From positions 71,497,768-71,561,767 of the forward strand of contig OZ024826.1 of the NCBI GenBank assembly GCA_964016985.1: a stretch of 64,000 nucleotides of DNA, read 5' to 3'. This document shows, one piece after another, positions 10,950 to 22,669 of this stretch. The position numbers and the translations under genes were made by a program. Every line of letters starts with the position of its first letter. Position 1 is the first letter of the stretch. This stretch comes from Anodontia alba (lineage: Eukaryota; Mollusca; Bivalvia; Lucinida; Lucinidae). The notes beneath the pieces are model-generated. The model searched no databases. It was not told the origin of the DNA and saw nothing but the letters and a program-made list of their open reading frames with translations.

Positions 10950-12231
10950 TACAAGGGTGAGTCAATAAGTAACCAGCCTAACTTATTTCCAGTTGAGATC
11001 CACCTCTTCTTTTCGATGTAATTGCCCTCTAGTGTGATGCACTTAGACCAATGGTGTTCAAGTGCCATCAGCCCAGAACTGAAAAAGTCAGGGTCCTTTT
11101 CATTGACCCAATCCTCAACTGCCGTCACGACTTCTTCATCAGACCGGAAATGAAGTCCACGGATATCCTTTTTCAAGTTTGGGAATAGGAAGAAGTCGCT
11201 AGGAGCTTGGTCAGGCAAATAGGCAGGATGTGGTATTAATTCATACCCGTTTAGCTCTACAGCATCCATTGCAACTTTGCAAGTGTGGACTCTCACATTG
11301 TCCTGCTGCAGCAAAACACCTTTAGAGAGTTTACCTCGTCGTTTTTCACGGATGGCAGTTCTCAGATGGTCTAACAAGTTTGCATAGTACACTCCAGTTA
11401 TTGTACTTCTCTTGGGTAAAAAGTCCAACATAATAACGCCTTTTGCGTCCCAAAATACTGTGGCCATCACCTTGCCAGCAGATGGTTGCGTTTTGAACTT
11501 CTTTGGCCTCGGGGACCCAGGCCCTACCCACTGACGACTGAGCTTTATTCTCTGGCTCATAATAATGAACCCAAGTCTCATCTACAGTCACCAGAGGCAA
11601 AAGAAAATCATCTTTTGACCTAAAACACTTCAACAATGCGCTGCATACTGATGCTGTGGTTGCCATTTGCTCATCGCTAAGGGATTTGGGGACCCAACGG
11701 GCTGTTAGCTTGCGCATACCTAAACGATCATGTAAGATTGTTGAAACGTTACCATGTGAAATGCCTAATGCCTGCGCTATTTCTTCCACCTGAATTCGCC
11801 TATCAGAGTATACCAGATCCCGAACTTTCTTACACATTTCTTCGTCGGTGGCATCCAGTGGGCGTCCAGACCTGGCTTCATCTTCTAAAGACGTGCTACC
11901 ACGTTTGAATTACCCTACCCAGAATTTAACCTGAGCATAAGATGGTGCAGAAGACCCATAAACATCGGCTAACTCGCCGTGTATTTCCTTGCCTGTTTTA
12001 CCTTTTAAATACAAGTACCGAATTACAGCACGGTACTCAGCTTTAGATGAAAAGCATGCCTTTGCATCACTAGCCATGTTTGACATTCAATATCTTATTA
12101 AAGAATGACTCGATACGTGTGCAATTTTGTACCCATGTATAAAACATATATTGAAACATTGCATGAAAATCGTGACCGTCTCAGTCCATCGGAAATGGGA
12201 TAGGCTGGTTACTTATTGACTCACCCTCGTA
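10950..12231 (-). mobile_element. mariner-type DNA transposon (TA target duplication, D,D34D)
   Basis: The 1278-bp element (10952-12229) is flanked by TA at 10950-10951 and 12230-12231. Terminal inverted repeats of about 30 bp start CRAGGGTGAGTCAATAAGT at both ends. It encodes one transposase on the minus strand, now disabled. The length and TA duplication are normal for mariner elements. Confidence 0.93.
10955..12086 (-). pseudogene. mariner transposase pseudogene
   Basis: The reading begins at an ATG at 12086 (or 12077, MASDAKACFSSKAEYRAVI) with an N-terminal helix-turn-helix region. A stop (TAA) falls in the WVG*FKRG motif near 11910. The frame then continues through the second DNA-binding helix and WVPKSLSDEQ to the first catalytic Asp in DETWVHYYEPE (about 11560-11582). 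A one-base shift lies near 11533-11545, and the second frame carries the second Asp (QQDNVRVHT) and the third (YLPDQAPSDFFLF) 34 residues later. The catalytic triad is therefore D,D34D, the classical mariner signature, and all three residues survive. The second frame has no stop at the usual end and reads through the terminal repeat to 10856. One nonsense codon plus one frameshift make it inactive. Confidence 0.9.
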
Positions 12232-13042
12232 CATACCAAATAATAACATCAATCCTTGATATTCTGTACAAAAACCAAAACCATAAGTCTTAACTAATGA
12301 TCCCTGCCCTCCCTACAATACACATCCAGCGACATTGTCACATAATGTAAAAGCAACTGGTTATCAACAGCTTGGTAAAGATAGTACCTAAGGAGTATTT
12401 CATTTTTTGGTCTAACTTGTTCCGAATCAGGATAGTTATTCATTTTGACATTTAGTCCCATTTAGCAGATGATTCACATGAAATGGCAGGCCTTATTTAT
12501 TCTGAAAATCAATTAAAGAAAAGAAAATGTCATCTGCTACAATTCTTCTTGGCACTTTAAGCGTTGAGCAGTATTCAGCACAAAGCAAAAATGTAAACAA
12601 ACATGTTCAAATCTTCAGACATAAACACGTGATTGCTTCATTTGTTTGTTGATTTCGTGTCTGTCAAAAGTTCTGCAATAAAATGTAATAAAATTGATTC
12701 ATGCAGTGGAACCTGCAAGTGAATTTGACAAAAAAATGCTTGGCAATTATGAAAGAGAGAGAAATCAATCTAGTGCAGCATAACTGGGAAACAATGATAG
12801 GCTACTGACTAGTAGGTTTCTGGGCCTGTTTGAAACAACAAAACAAAATAAAAAAGGCAGTAATTGTTACTAAATGTATGGGCTTATTAAGAGCAGGATT
12901 TGACAACAGAAATATCCTCACTATGAGCTTATAGGGTCATCTGCAGTACATGTAGTTATCACAAGGACATGTAGGGTAGTTAGGTCCAATATGCTATATA
13001 CATGTAACGTAGTTTATCAGGTTCAAAATATATGTGGCTCCC
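12232..13042. other. Intronic DNA with an M4 MITE fragment
   Basis: Nothing coding is seen. At about 12470-12575 there is half of an M4 MITE (GATTCACATGAAATGGCA to GTCATCTGCTACAATTCTTC and GGCACTTTAAG). Confidence 0.5.
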
Positions 13043-13244
13043 TTAACCCATAAAGTTTGTAGCAGACACTTCAATTCTTTTTATTTTTCAGAGAAAACAA
13101 GTCTTGACATTTCATGTGAATAGTCTGCTTGGCAGAGGATTCATATGAAATGTCAAGACTTGCTGCTATTTTCTTTGATAAAATAAAAAATATATATTTG
13201 AAAATGTTGTCTGCTGCAGTTGTGATTGGAGCTTTAAGGGTTAC
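13043..13244. mobile_element. MITE family M4 (TTAA type)
   Basis: Starts TTAACCCATAAAG and ends GGAGCTTTAAGGGTTA. The centre is a long hairpin: AAACAAGTCTTGACATTTCA on one arm and its complement around 13140-13170. The family consensus ends are TTAACCCTTAAAGCGCCAA. TTAA followed by CCCT suggests piggyBac-type mobilisation. Confidence 0.75.
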
Positions 13245-13699
13245 CGTAACTATAGAAACTTTACTGCACTGTGAGCTCTTGATTTGCTATAGTTTTTTGT
13301 AAATGCCATATTTGCCCTAAAATATTTAGACACCTTGTCACTTTACAATCGGAGTGCTAAAATTTGAACAGTTCCATTTTACTAAAATTTGACTTGTCTA
13401 AAAGATAGCTGAATGAGTGGCAAACAGTGTAAACCCTGATCAGACATGTCCACAAAAATACTTAGGGTAGATAGAGTATAGAAATACATGAAAGTAGATG
13501 GGAAAAACATTTTGGGAATTCATTTATGGCCTCTTAGTGTATCTTCCAGTGACAAGCATGTTGGGGTATATTAATTTCCCAACACTTTTTCTTGTCTCCA
13601 TGAAAACTGATATTGTTGAAGAACAGAAAATAAAGACAAACAAAACACAGTTTCTTTCACTATTCACAAACATAATGCATACAGCAATTGTGCTTGTCT

Positions 13700-13800
13700 T
13701 TTTATCCTTATTATTTGGACAAACAGGCCTGAGCAAATAGTATAGACCCAGATCAGATGCCACAGACTATGGCATTTGATCAGGGTCTACACTGTTTGCC
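13700..13800. mobile_element. MITE family M1, palindromic core
   Basis: GGACAAACAGGCCTGAGCAAA leads into a hairpin of AGACCCAGATCAGATGCCACA and its near-complement, ending ACACTGTTTGCC. Related partial copies lie at 13423-13470, 14030-14150 and 14490-14575. Confidence 0.65.
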
Positions 13801-14029
13801 GCATATCGATTAGTTTTTAGTTCAGTAGGAAATAAAATAGACTTATTTAAATTTATGATAAGTAGGATGAGAATTTCAGCCTCCCAATATTTAGAATAAA
13901 TATGGTGTACTCAGACTGAACTTATGTAGGACATGAACAGCTTCACATAATGATTATTTCACATACAAGTACAAAAATGATGTTTCCCTCAGCTCAGGTG
14001 TGAGTACCCATATTTACACTAAGTATCCA

Positions 14030-14200
14030 GACATACAGGTGTGAGCAAACAGTGTTGACCTAGATCAGATGCAGCAGAACACAGTGTCTGATCAGGATCT
14101 GTGCTGTTTGCCACTTGTGATCATTTGTCCAGCAGTTTTGAAGACATATCAACAGGTAGGAAAAGTGAGTTCAAATTTTAGGAGCAGTTAGGTAAGGAGT
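14030..14200. mobile_element. MITE family M1, degenerate copy
   Basis: Contains GTGAGCAAACAGTGTTGACC and ATCTGTGCTGTTTGCCAC arms with a diverged loop. Confidence 0.55.
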
Positions 14201-14284
14201 TAAGTTGTCAATACTTATCGGATAGATTAAATACTGTAGTGTTGCAGTACTGCTAATGAACATGCTCAATAAAATAGGGGCTAA

Positions 14285-14385
14285 TTGTTTCCTTTTAGAG
14301 TAGACCCATTTTGAAAGTGGAATGGTGTACATGAAAGCAGGAAGTCATAAAAGTTGTCTCCTTTATTAAATCAAAGCACTAACAG
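14285..14385. mobile_element. MITE family M7 fragment
   Basis: One half of the M7 palindrome: CCTTTTAGAGTAGACCC, GGAATGGTGTACATGAAAGC and GTTGTCTCC. Confidence 0.55.
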
Positions 14386-14489
14386 CACTGGTGGGTTGAT
14401 TGTCTCTGAGTGTAGGCTGGGAAAATGGTCCTGAACGGGGAAAATGGTCCTGAATGGAGACTGTTTCATTTAACCCTTAACTCCCTGTA

Positions 14490-14575
14490 ATTTAAGCAAA
14501 CAGTGCAGACTCTGATCAGATGCCACATTCTGTGGCATCTGATCTGGGTCTACACTGTTTGCTAATGTCCCAATC
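14490..14575. mobile_element. MITE family M1 core
   Basis: A near-perfect hairpin from AAGCAAACAGTGCAGAC to GTCTACACTGTTTGCT, with a GATGCCACA-TTC-TGTGGCATC loop arm. Confidence 0.6.
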
Positions 14576-14809
14576 CAGATTTTACAGATAACCCCTCTTT
14601 ATATGGCTCGCTAACGTCACAGTGACAAGTATAGCATGGCTGTAAATAACCAATACCTTGATTTTGTATACAGATGCACAGTTTAATTTCATTGGTAAAT
14701 GCTAATCAGGTGGACAACAGCCTTAAGAAAATTTTGGTGTATATAAACTTTGACTCAATCGTAAACAGTGGACCGAAAAGACATAAAATCTACCATGTAT
14801 CTATTCACC

Positions 14810-15033
14810 TTAACTCTTTCTCCTTTAGTGGTGGCTTTTGTCGTCTGCTGATAACTTTTGCAAACAGTTTGGACCCAGATCAGGCCCGACAAAACATCAG
14901 GCCTGATCTGGATTCAAACTGTTTGACACTGATGGTATTCCTGAAAGACACTTTTGAAAAAGTTAATTTAAAAAAAAAAAAATCACCAGACAACAAAAAA
15001 GCATGCAAAATTACCCAGCATGCAAAGAGTTAA
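14810..15033. mobile_element. Chimeric TTAA MITE: M2 ends with an M1-type hairpin core
   Basis: The ends are TTAACTCTTT and AAAGAGTTAA. Inside them are M2 marks (GTCGTCTGCTG, CCAGCATGCAAAG), but the centre is the GCAAACAGTTTGGACCCAGAT hairpin otherwise found in M1 and M3. Confidence 0.7.
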
Positions 15034-15076
15034 AGGTTGTAATGCTTTCTTTTTATTATGATATCATAGTACTGAG

Positions 15077-15177
15077 AAAAAGAAGTACAATGGTGTAAAG
15101 ATTAATGGTCAGACTCTGAAGCAATTGAGCTTGGAGGTTATGAATGAGGTTGACCCATTGTTGCAGCAATTTCTTCT
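15077..15177 (+). CDS. Possible short coding exon of the same gene as 242-2080
   Basis: A polypyrimidine tract (GCTTTCTTTTTATTATGATATCATAGTACTGAG is summarised as pyrimidine-rich then AG at 15075-15076) precedes a 101-bp open stretch ending at a GTATGT donor (15178). In the phase left by the exon at 242-2080 it reads KKKYNGVKINGQTLKQLSLE then VMNEVDPLLQQFL, a compositionally normal, helix-prone peptide. It ends in phase 2. It lies outside any repeat copy I can see. An alternative acceptor at 15069 would put TAC TGA in phase 0 and so is disfavoured. This remains a prediction from splice signals and composition. Confidence 0.45.
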
Positions 15178-16240
15178 GTATGTGGCATTTCATTAAGCAC
15201 TGCTAATCATACACAGCACAATATCTGCAATGTCTATGGTCAAGCCAGTAGAACATTTTTTGCAGCTTCTCACAGAAAAATGTGAAATTTTCACTTGTAA
15301 TTTATTTATCAAGTTACCTTTACATGAAACACTTTTTTTTTTTTTTCAGAAACAACAAAATAATGAAGAAAAAGACTTGTCTAAGTTAACATGTCCTGCT
15401 TTTTTGCTTTACAGACCTTTAATTTAAGCGACATCATATGAAAAGCTTCTGTACCTGACATTTCCACTTTTGCATGGTTAAAGCAGTATTTTATCTCTTG
15501 CAAAAAGTTTTTTTGTTTTTTCTGCTGTCACCAGTAGCACTAACTCTTTATGAAATTATCTTTATAATTGTAACTGCAATGGACATTGTACAAAGCATTC
15601 AAATAGTCCAAATGTGACACAGTAGATACCCTATCAGATTCTAAGATCAATTCAACATTTTAGTCTAGCATTTGTTTGTTTTCTTTCATTTATAGAATAT
15701 TATGACATAGAATGGGGATTTTGACTGACACATTTGAAATCATAGTTCCATATCTGCTAGCATAATATCACATGGAAAATGTTATGCTAGTTGGTTGAGC
15801 CAAAAGTTGCATGATAAAGATTGATATTGACTAGATCTTACCAATGCGCTTGCCAAATGCCATTTTACAAGAGGCTAGGCTGAGACCAGAAATGATAAAA
15901 AATGAAAATAAAAGGCATGCCATACAAAACAGGTATTACACTTCTGCTAAAGGTTGAGTTCTGACTGTAAACATACCGTACTAACCTGCTTCCCAATAAG
16001 GACTAACCACTTATGCCACTTGTTAAGAGATACATGTACAAGAAAAGAAAAAAATATTTTCGTTTGCAAGAAATCATTTATACATGCATATAAGTAGCTT
16101 CAGCTTAAAAATGAAGAAACTGTATTATTAAATCATAAAGTATGGTAAAATAAGAGAAAACCCTCATTCACTCTCAAAACAAATGTATGAGTTTTTGGGG
16201 TCTGAAAGATCATTTTTTCAGAATGGTACATTAAAATGGG
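15178..16240. other. Intronic DNA; nothing recognisable
   Basis: No coding frame, tandem repeat or palindrome of note is seen. Confidence 0.4.
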
Positions 16241-16518
16241 CATTACGAAAACACGCCTATTCAAATATATTGAAAATTTCACCACCAAAAACTGAAAGTT
16301 TCCGGATAAAAAATCTGATATTTTTCATATTTCTGCTCAAAACATAGAATGTTGCTACTCGTTAGAACTGCCTCACCGAGGCAGTTCTAACGAGTACCCA
16401 CAATCTATGTTTTTGAGCAGAAATAAGAAAAATAATGTATATCCCTGTAAACCCCAGTTTTACTATATAAAAGTGGGGTTTAAGGGGTTCAGAATTATAT
16501 AGGTATGTTTTCCTGATG
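16241..16518. mobile_element. MITE family M6 (CATTACGAAAACA ends)
   Basis: Ends CATTACGAAAACACGCC and TATGTTTTCCTGATG are inverted. The core is a long hairpin with ATTTCTGCTCAAAACATAGA arms and a perfect GAACTGCCTC-ACC-GAGGCAGTTC tip near 16365-16395. A second copy lies at 50950-51221. Confidence 0.75.
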
Positions 16519-16857
16519 GTTTAGAATTATAAATACTGTTTTGACTTTTGTTAAGAATAGGTCTTAGTTGCTTACACATTCATGTTACAAATATTAGTTG
16601 ACCAGAATATTATTAAATTAACGAAAGTAGTGTGGTCAGGGTTAGTACCAAAAGTCCAGACCAATCTGCTTGTCCATACTGAGTTTTCAGAGTCTTTGTG
16701 TTTTGTTGCATGCACAATAAAATTAACTTGAAAAATGCTTATAAACTTTATTATTATCCAATCTACTATACAAAGAGTAATGAAGTGTGTTTTTCTTTGT
16801 TACTGTACAGCTTTGTTGACAGGAACTGCAAGTGTGAGTATTGTACAGTCCAGTATA

Positions 16858-19120
16858 TTTATACCCCCGCAAACTTTGTTTGTTGGGGGTATACTGTTTT
16901 CACATTGTCCGTCTGTCTGTCCATCCGCCCGTCCATCCGTCAGTGCGTCCATCCATGTGGCCGTCCGTGTGTCCGTCCATGTGTCCATCCGCGACGCTGG
17001 TTTTTTCTTAATATCTTGAAAATGCAGTGATGGATATTCATCAATTTCTGCAGAAACGTTGATATCAATAAGATGTACCTACATAAGAGAAAGTAAGGGC
17101 AAGGGGCCAATTCTCTTGGAGTTGTTGCCCTTTGTAATTTTTTTTCTTAATGCAGAAAAAAGGCAGAAAAAAGTTTGTGTGCACACTATCTCTTTAACCA
17201 ATGGCTGGAATTTGACCAAACTAGCACAGATACATCATCTGTATGGGGGAAAGAAGTGATTAGATTTTGGTGACCTTGACCTTATTTTCAAGGCCACTAC
17301 ATTATAAATACCCAAAAAGGAGCCTAAAGGAGCCTTGTTAATGCACAAAAGTGCACAATATCTCTTTAACCAATGGCTGGAATTTGACCAAACTAGCATA
17401 GATTCATCATAAGGATGGGGCAAAGAAGTGATTAGATTTTGGTGACATTGATTTTATTTTTACAATATAAATACTCAAAAAAGTGAGCCTTGTTAATGCA
17501 GTAAAAAGTTTGTGTGCACATTATCTCTTTAACCAAAGGATGGAATTTGACCAAACTAGCATAGATACATCATCAGGATGGGGGAAAGAAGTGATTAGAT
17601 TTTGATGACCTTAACCTTATTTTCAAGGTCACTACATTATAAATACTCAAAAAATGAGTCTTATTAATGCAGTAAAAAGATTGTGTGCACACTATCTCTT
17701 TAACCAATGGCTGGAATTTGACCAATCTAGCACAGATACATCATCAGTTGGGGGAAAGAAGTGATTAGATTTTGGTGACCTTGAGCTTATTTTCAAGGTC
17801 ACTACATTATAAATACTTAATAAGTGAGTCTTGTATGCACTCTTTTTCATCAATAGATGGAATTGGACTAAACTAGCACAGATATATCATTGAGATTGGG
17901 GAAAGAAGTGATTAGATTTTGGTGACCTTTACCTCCTTTTCAAGGTCACACCGGCACTTTGAAACTCAAATTTGGATAGAAAAAATCCTGTGTGCACACT
18001 ATATCTTGAACCAATGGCTGGAATTTTAACAAACTAGCACAGATGCACTGTTAGGACATGGGAAAGAAATGATTAGATCTTTGTGACCTTGACCTCATTT
18101 TCAAGGTTACTACATTGTAAAGACTCTTAAAATGACCCTTGTTAGATTTTGGTGACATTGACCTGACAAAGGCCTGAAACAACATTGGCAAAGTCCACAA
18201 GGATGTTCTTTGGCTAGTAAAGCATTATATTTTTTTCATTTTACCCTGACCTCATTTTCAAGGTCACTACATTATAAAGACTCTAAAAATGACCCATGTG
18301 TGCACCCTATCTCATGAATCATTAGATGGAATTTGTTCAAGCTAGCACAGATACTTCATTGGGATGAGGGAAAGAAATGATTAGATTTTTGTGACTTGGA
18401 CCTCATTTTCAAGGTCACACTGACACTTTGAAACTCAAATTTTGATAGAAAAAAGCTTATTTGACACATTGATATCAATAAGGTGTACCTACATAAGAGA
18501 AAGTAATATGGGCTAAGGGCCCATTCTCTTGGATTTATCGCCCTTTGTAAAATTTCTTAATGCAGTAAAAACTTTGTGTGCACACTATCTCTTCAACCAA
18601 TGGCTGGAATTTGACCACAGATACATCATCAGGATAGGGGAAAGAAGTGATTAGATTTTGGGACCTTGACTTTATTTTCAAGGTCACTACACTATAAATA
18701 CTCAAAAAGTGAGCCTTGTGTGCACTCTATCTTTTTTCCTGCATATCTTGATTAATATTATTTGGAATCTTAACATATTTTGCATAAATGTTCATATTTA
18801 TGAGATGTTGCTGCTACAGAAAAAGAAGGGTCAAGAGAGCAATACTGTTATAGTTATTCCCCTTTGTAATTCTTTAATGTCGGTAACAGTTTTGTTTTTC
18901 CTGTGTATCTTGCTTAATAATTTTAGGAATCTTGTAATATTTTGCATGAATGTTGATATTGATAAGTTGTTGTTGCGGTGGAATTTTTTTATTTTTCCTG
19001 TCTATCTTGCTTAATAATTTTCTTAGATTTTGGTGACTTTATTTTCAAGGTCACGCTGACACTTTGAAACTTAAATTTTGTTAGAAAAAAGTTTATGCTT
19101 TATGCAGGGGGTATCAAATA
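16858..19120 (+). mobile_element. HLE with about nine tandem units of about 150-175 bp
   Basis: Starts TTTATACCCCCGCAAAC, with a TTTGTTTGTTGGGGGTATAC hairpin, then a GTCCGTC/CATCC leader. Units carry GTGTGCACACTATCTCTTTAA, CAATGGCTGGAATTTGACC, AGAAGTGATTAGATTTTGG and TTTTCAAGGTCAC. The tail is GGGGGTATCAAATAAGCGC; the exact 3' end is uncertain. Confidence 0.65.
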
Positions 19121-19172
19121 AGCGCTGATTACTGACAATTCTCATTTACTACCGGCCAGTTCTATTGTACAG

Positions 19173-19690
19173 TTGATATAGTTTTTATCCAGGTACTGTT
19201 TTTAGGCTTTACGTATTATGCTAAAAGTTGCCGGCCTTGGCGGCTCAGTTGGATGCGCGTCTGACACAGGTGATCAGGAGGTTGCGGGTTCAACCCCCGC
19301 TGGGCCAGCAACATTCTTTTATAGATATGGTATTGATATGGTTTTTATCCAGGTACTGTTTTTAGGCTTTACGTATTATGCTAAAAGTTGCCGGCCTTGG
19401 CAGCTCAGTTGGATGCGCGTCTGACACAGGTGATCAGGAGGTTGCGGGTTCAACCCCCGCTGGGCCGGCAACATTCTTTTATAGAGATTTGATCATGAAA
19501 TATTTTCTATGGTCATTTTCTCCCTTCAGCTGATTCAAGAAGGGCAGTTGTCAGTTTCTGGAGAAAGACAGTGCACAATACTGGTTAACTGCATAGAGGA
19601 CTAAGCCTGCCCAGTAAAAGTGTGGTTAGGTAAACTGATCATGCTCGACATGACCCCATTGGGTTGACTTGGCCGTAAAACCTCAACACA
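19173..19690 (+). mobile_element. tRNA-derived SINE with a duplicated tRNA head
   Basis: A 160-bp segment is repeated head to tail (19173 and 19333), so two tRNA-like heads (19230-19309 and 19390-19469) precede one body. Each head has GCCGGCC/GGCCGGC-type acceptor arms, CTCAGTTGGA as A box, a perfect T-arm (GCGGG-TTCAACC-CCCGC) and GGTTCAACCCC as B box. The body contains GATTCAAGAAGGGCAGTTG and AGCCTGCCCAGTAAAAGTG, shared with the copies at 24650 and 57034. Confidence 0.85.
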
Positions 19691-19699
19691 ACAAATTAT

Positions 19700-20494
19700 G
19701 CTAAAAATCAGGACCTCCAGCTCATGTAACCACGTTATATGATAAGTAAGTGAATAAGGCCTTATTTAAAGAGGGTTGCCTAGTTGGCAATTAGTCAATC
19801 TTCCCTGAGGCCCTCTAAAACAACATATATGTATACATACAGTTATCATAAGCACATGCAGAATTAACATGACATTTTCAAATTTTATAACTGATACTCA
19901 TTCTTGCACCCATGCACATGTTCATACACGCACACAAGCATATGCATTTACACATGAACCCAAATAGAATGATACAAGAAACGTTGGAACAAACTTAAAG
20001 GACACTAAACAAATTAAGCAATATAAGCTATATGCATTTGCATACATGTAGTATAGATTTGCATTAGGCAGTGGAAGTAATGGCATAGCAATAACTCTTG
20101 ATTAAAGAAGCATTTCCCCTTTTAGCAATTTTAAACAATTTGAAACAAAACTGCTTAATGTGTCCGCATTTTTAATTTCTGATGGAATGCTATTCCATAC
20201 AAGAGCACCAGAATATGACAAACTTCTTTTAAAATATGCTTAACTTTGATTTTGGTATTGTAAATTGTTTGTATGATATTGAGCATAGATTGAAAGTGTT
20301 ATTTCCACTCCTCATTTGAAAAAGCTCATTTAAATAAATGATATAAATGGTACTGTCCAATATTTTTGACTACTGTTCAGTTCTCCTGGCCGGTCAGTAT
20401 GGCTTTATCCAAGTACAGTTTTTAGGCTCAACATTTATATTTCTATTAAATTCTGTTCTATGATCTAATACAAGTGTGCATTGGGTAATAAAAC
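19700..20494. other. No gene or clear repeat seen
   Basis: AT-rich sequence. A diverged copy of the flank that precedes the SINE (GGCTTTATCCAAGTACAG) occurs near 20400. Confidence 0.4.
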
Positions 20495-20598
20495 AGTTAT
20501 TTCATGGCTGTTTGGAGTATAGTCAGAACTATTGGCCCTCAGTGCTGTGGACAACAGCCAATAGTTTTGACTATACTCCAAACAGCCATGAAATAACT
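20495..20598. repeat. Long perfect-arm palindrome
   Basis: The arms (AGTTATTTCATGGCTGTTTG onward) are about 42 bp and nearly identical, meeting near 20546. This is a probable MITE whose outer ends I cannot define. Confidence 0.7.
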
Positions 20599-20689
20599 AT
20601 ATGCTATTCAAAAACAAAAGAGCAAAGTCATTACATATCTTATTAATCCTTACAACACTGTTATTCATATATTTTTATTTATTTTTTTG

Positions 20690-20690
20690 T

Positions 20691-20721
<31 letters not shown>

Positions 20722-20726
20722 TTTTG
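20690..20726. repeat. (TTTA)n microsatellite
   Basis: Uninterrupted TTTA repeats. Confidence 0.9.
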
Positions 20727-20783
20727 AAACTGTGGTACTTGGAGTGGGTACCCTTACCTGAGCAGCTGTTATTTCCTCTTTGA

Positions 20784-21875
20784 ATGGTTTTACTCAGACT
20801 CCCACACATGGTGTCTCTAGCTACCTTATTAGGATAATTCTGTGATTACCTGACCTCCACAAAGTCATGACAGTGGTCACATGACAAACTCTTGATTGCC
20901 AGTAGACACTTGAAAAAACTCCAAAGAGACTAGCACAAAATTTGAACAGTGCAGGCAGGCTTTGGTTACTTGTTGGTTCATCTTCATATGTAAACACATC
21001 ACTAGAACTTGTTTAGGTAGAGTTTGTATGGTTGACACTGGATCTTGCAGGGTGACTTAAAAAAAAAAAAAAAAAAGAAAAAAAAGAAAAAAAAGAAATT
21101 GAACTGTGATTTTGGGGGAAAAAAGACTGATTGACCTTGAATGCAGACAAGAAAGCCGTCCTGTGTTAGAGAACCTAGATTTAGCAAATGTAGCCTTGTT
21201 CTTGAGATTGTAGTATGCCCCTGAAAATGCATACATATGTCTTCCGCAATGTTAGGATTCTGAAAATCTGATTTTTGAGTTCACTTAGATTGTCATAGTA
21301 AAAAAAAAAATGGTAGAAGAAAGCATTTAAACATTGGAACCAAATCTGTGTTAACCCTTACACTGATATTTTTTTTTCTAAAAAAGGTCCTTAGAAAGTT
21401 AATCCTTTCTTTTGTAATTTCCTTTTTCAGTCAATTTTTACTCAGACTCACACATGATGTCTAGTTACACAAGCTGCCATATTGGAGTAAATTGTTGTGA
21501 TCATGTGACCTGTGCAGGGTAGCAGTCAGATGACAAGCATGAATGTAGACAAATAAAAATCCATGTGATTAATACAAAATATGGGCATTGCAGCCATTTG
21601 TACACATTTATCACTGGAATTTATCACTGCCTGATCTGCACAGAAGCTTAATAGATCTGTTATGGTGACATTTATAAGGGAAAAAAAATAAAAAAAAACA
21701 GCAAATAAAAACATTGTGAAATTTGACTGTGATTTTAAAGGTTAAAATGAATGTAGACAAACCTGAGTTTATAAGAAAGGACATTCTCCTCTGTTGCCAG
21801 AACTAGAATTAAAGGTTGTACCTTGTTTTTGACCACTCTCATCTCACCCCACCCAAAAAAATACATATAGTCATC
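20784..21875 (+). repeat. Old tandem duplication, two copies of about 450-600 bp
   Basis: Segments 20784-21240 and 21430-21875 share ordered blocks: TTTTACTCAGACTC.CACA, ATGGTGTCT, GTCA.ATGACAA, GAATG.AGACAA and CATACATATGTC. A poly(A)-rich stretch lies at 21060-21100. No coding function is evident. Confidence 0.5.
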
Positions 21876-22244
21876 TTCATCCTTGTAGAATCAAGTCAGT
21901 ACTCTCAGTGCATTGATTCCAGTTGATACGTATTGCGCATATTGAAGTGAGCTTTGCAAACAAAGAAGATTTTGTTTTCAGTCATATATAGGATATATTT
22001 AAAGATTGTTAATTGTTAACAAGAGGACTGAATTTCAGAGAGAATCTATTTAAAACTTATTTACAAAACTGATAGTATTGCCCCTTGGGAAGATGTGAGA
22101 TATTGTTTACTTGTGAATGTTTAGCTTACATTTTCAACACTTACCAACAAACATTGGCCTATTGTAAGTTTTATTCATTTTCTGTCTTTCCCACAGTTTC
22201 ACTTTTCATGTGTTACTAATATTTACCCTAAATGTTGGGACATT
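21876..22244. other. No gene or repeat recognised
   Basis: AT-rich sequence between the duplication and the M3 MITE. Confidence 0.4.
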
Positions 22245-22455
22245 TTAACCCTGGTCCTGCTGAACCTGGATACATGCTGCCATTGCAAACAGTGTAGATC
22301 CAGAGCAGTTGGCTTCAGAAGCCAACTGATCTGGATATGTACTGTTTGTCATTAAGTATGTGAATTTGTTTCAATAACCTGGATCAAGTAATTTGACTAG
22401 CTGAAAATTAGAAGTGGGTGTGGCATCTGAACATATTCAGCATGACAAGGGTTAA
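22245..22455. mobile_element. MITE family M3 (TTAA, piggyBac-like)
   Basis: Ends TTAACCCTGGTCCTGCTGAA and TTCAGCATGACAAGGGTTAA. The hairpin core is GCAAACAGTGTAGATCCAGA with a GTTGGCTTC-AGAAGCCAAC arm. The 3' half carries TAATTTGACTAGCTGAAAAT. Other copies lie at 42262, 60748 and 61373. Confidence 0.85.
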
Positions 22456-22460
22456 TTCTT

Positions 22461-22641
22461 TACCATTCTTGTCCTAAAATTTGAACAAGTCTAATTTACT
22501 AACAGCTTGTGTATCTAAAAACTACTGGATGAGTAGCAAACAGTGTAGACTCTGATCAGGTGTCTTGTTCTGAAGCATCTGATCTGGGTCTACACTGTTT
22601 GTTCAGATCTGTCTGTCTCAATACTTATGGTAAATATGGTA
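22461..22641. mobile_element. MITE family M1, near full length
   Basis: Ends TACCATTCTTGTCCTAAA and TATGGTAAATATGGTA. The core hairpin is AGCAAACAGTGTAGACTCTG with its complement ending ACACTGTTTG. It begins five bases after the M3 copy. Confidence 0.75.
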
Positions 22642-22669
22642 TGGACTTTTCATTGGTTAGGGTCATTAC

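Noticed and set aside
13498..13740. 80-codon frame with a hydrophobic segment (membrane protein)
   Set aside because: Its C-terminal part is the M1 MITE sequence and no splice sites support it; AT-rich hydrophobic frames are expected by chance.
19230..19469. Two functional tRNA genes
   Set aside because: The T-arm and B box are good, but the anticodon arm does not fold convincingly and the heads are joined to a SINE body shared with 24650 and 57034.
21002..21232. Poly(A) tract as a processed pseudogene tail
   Set aside because: No coding sequence or target duplication lies upstream; the tract falls inside an old duplication.
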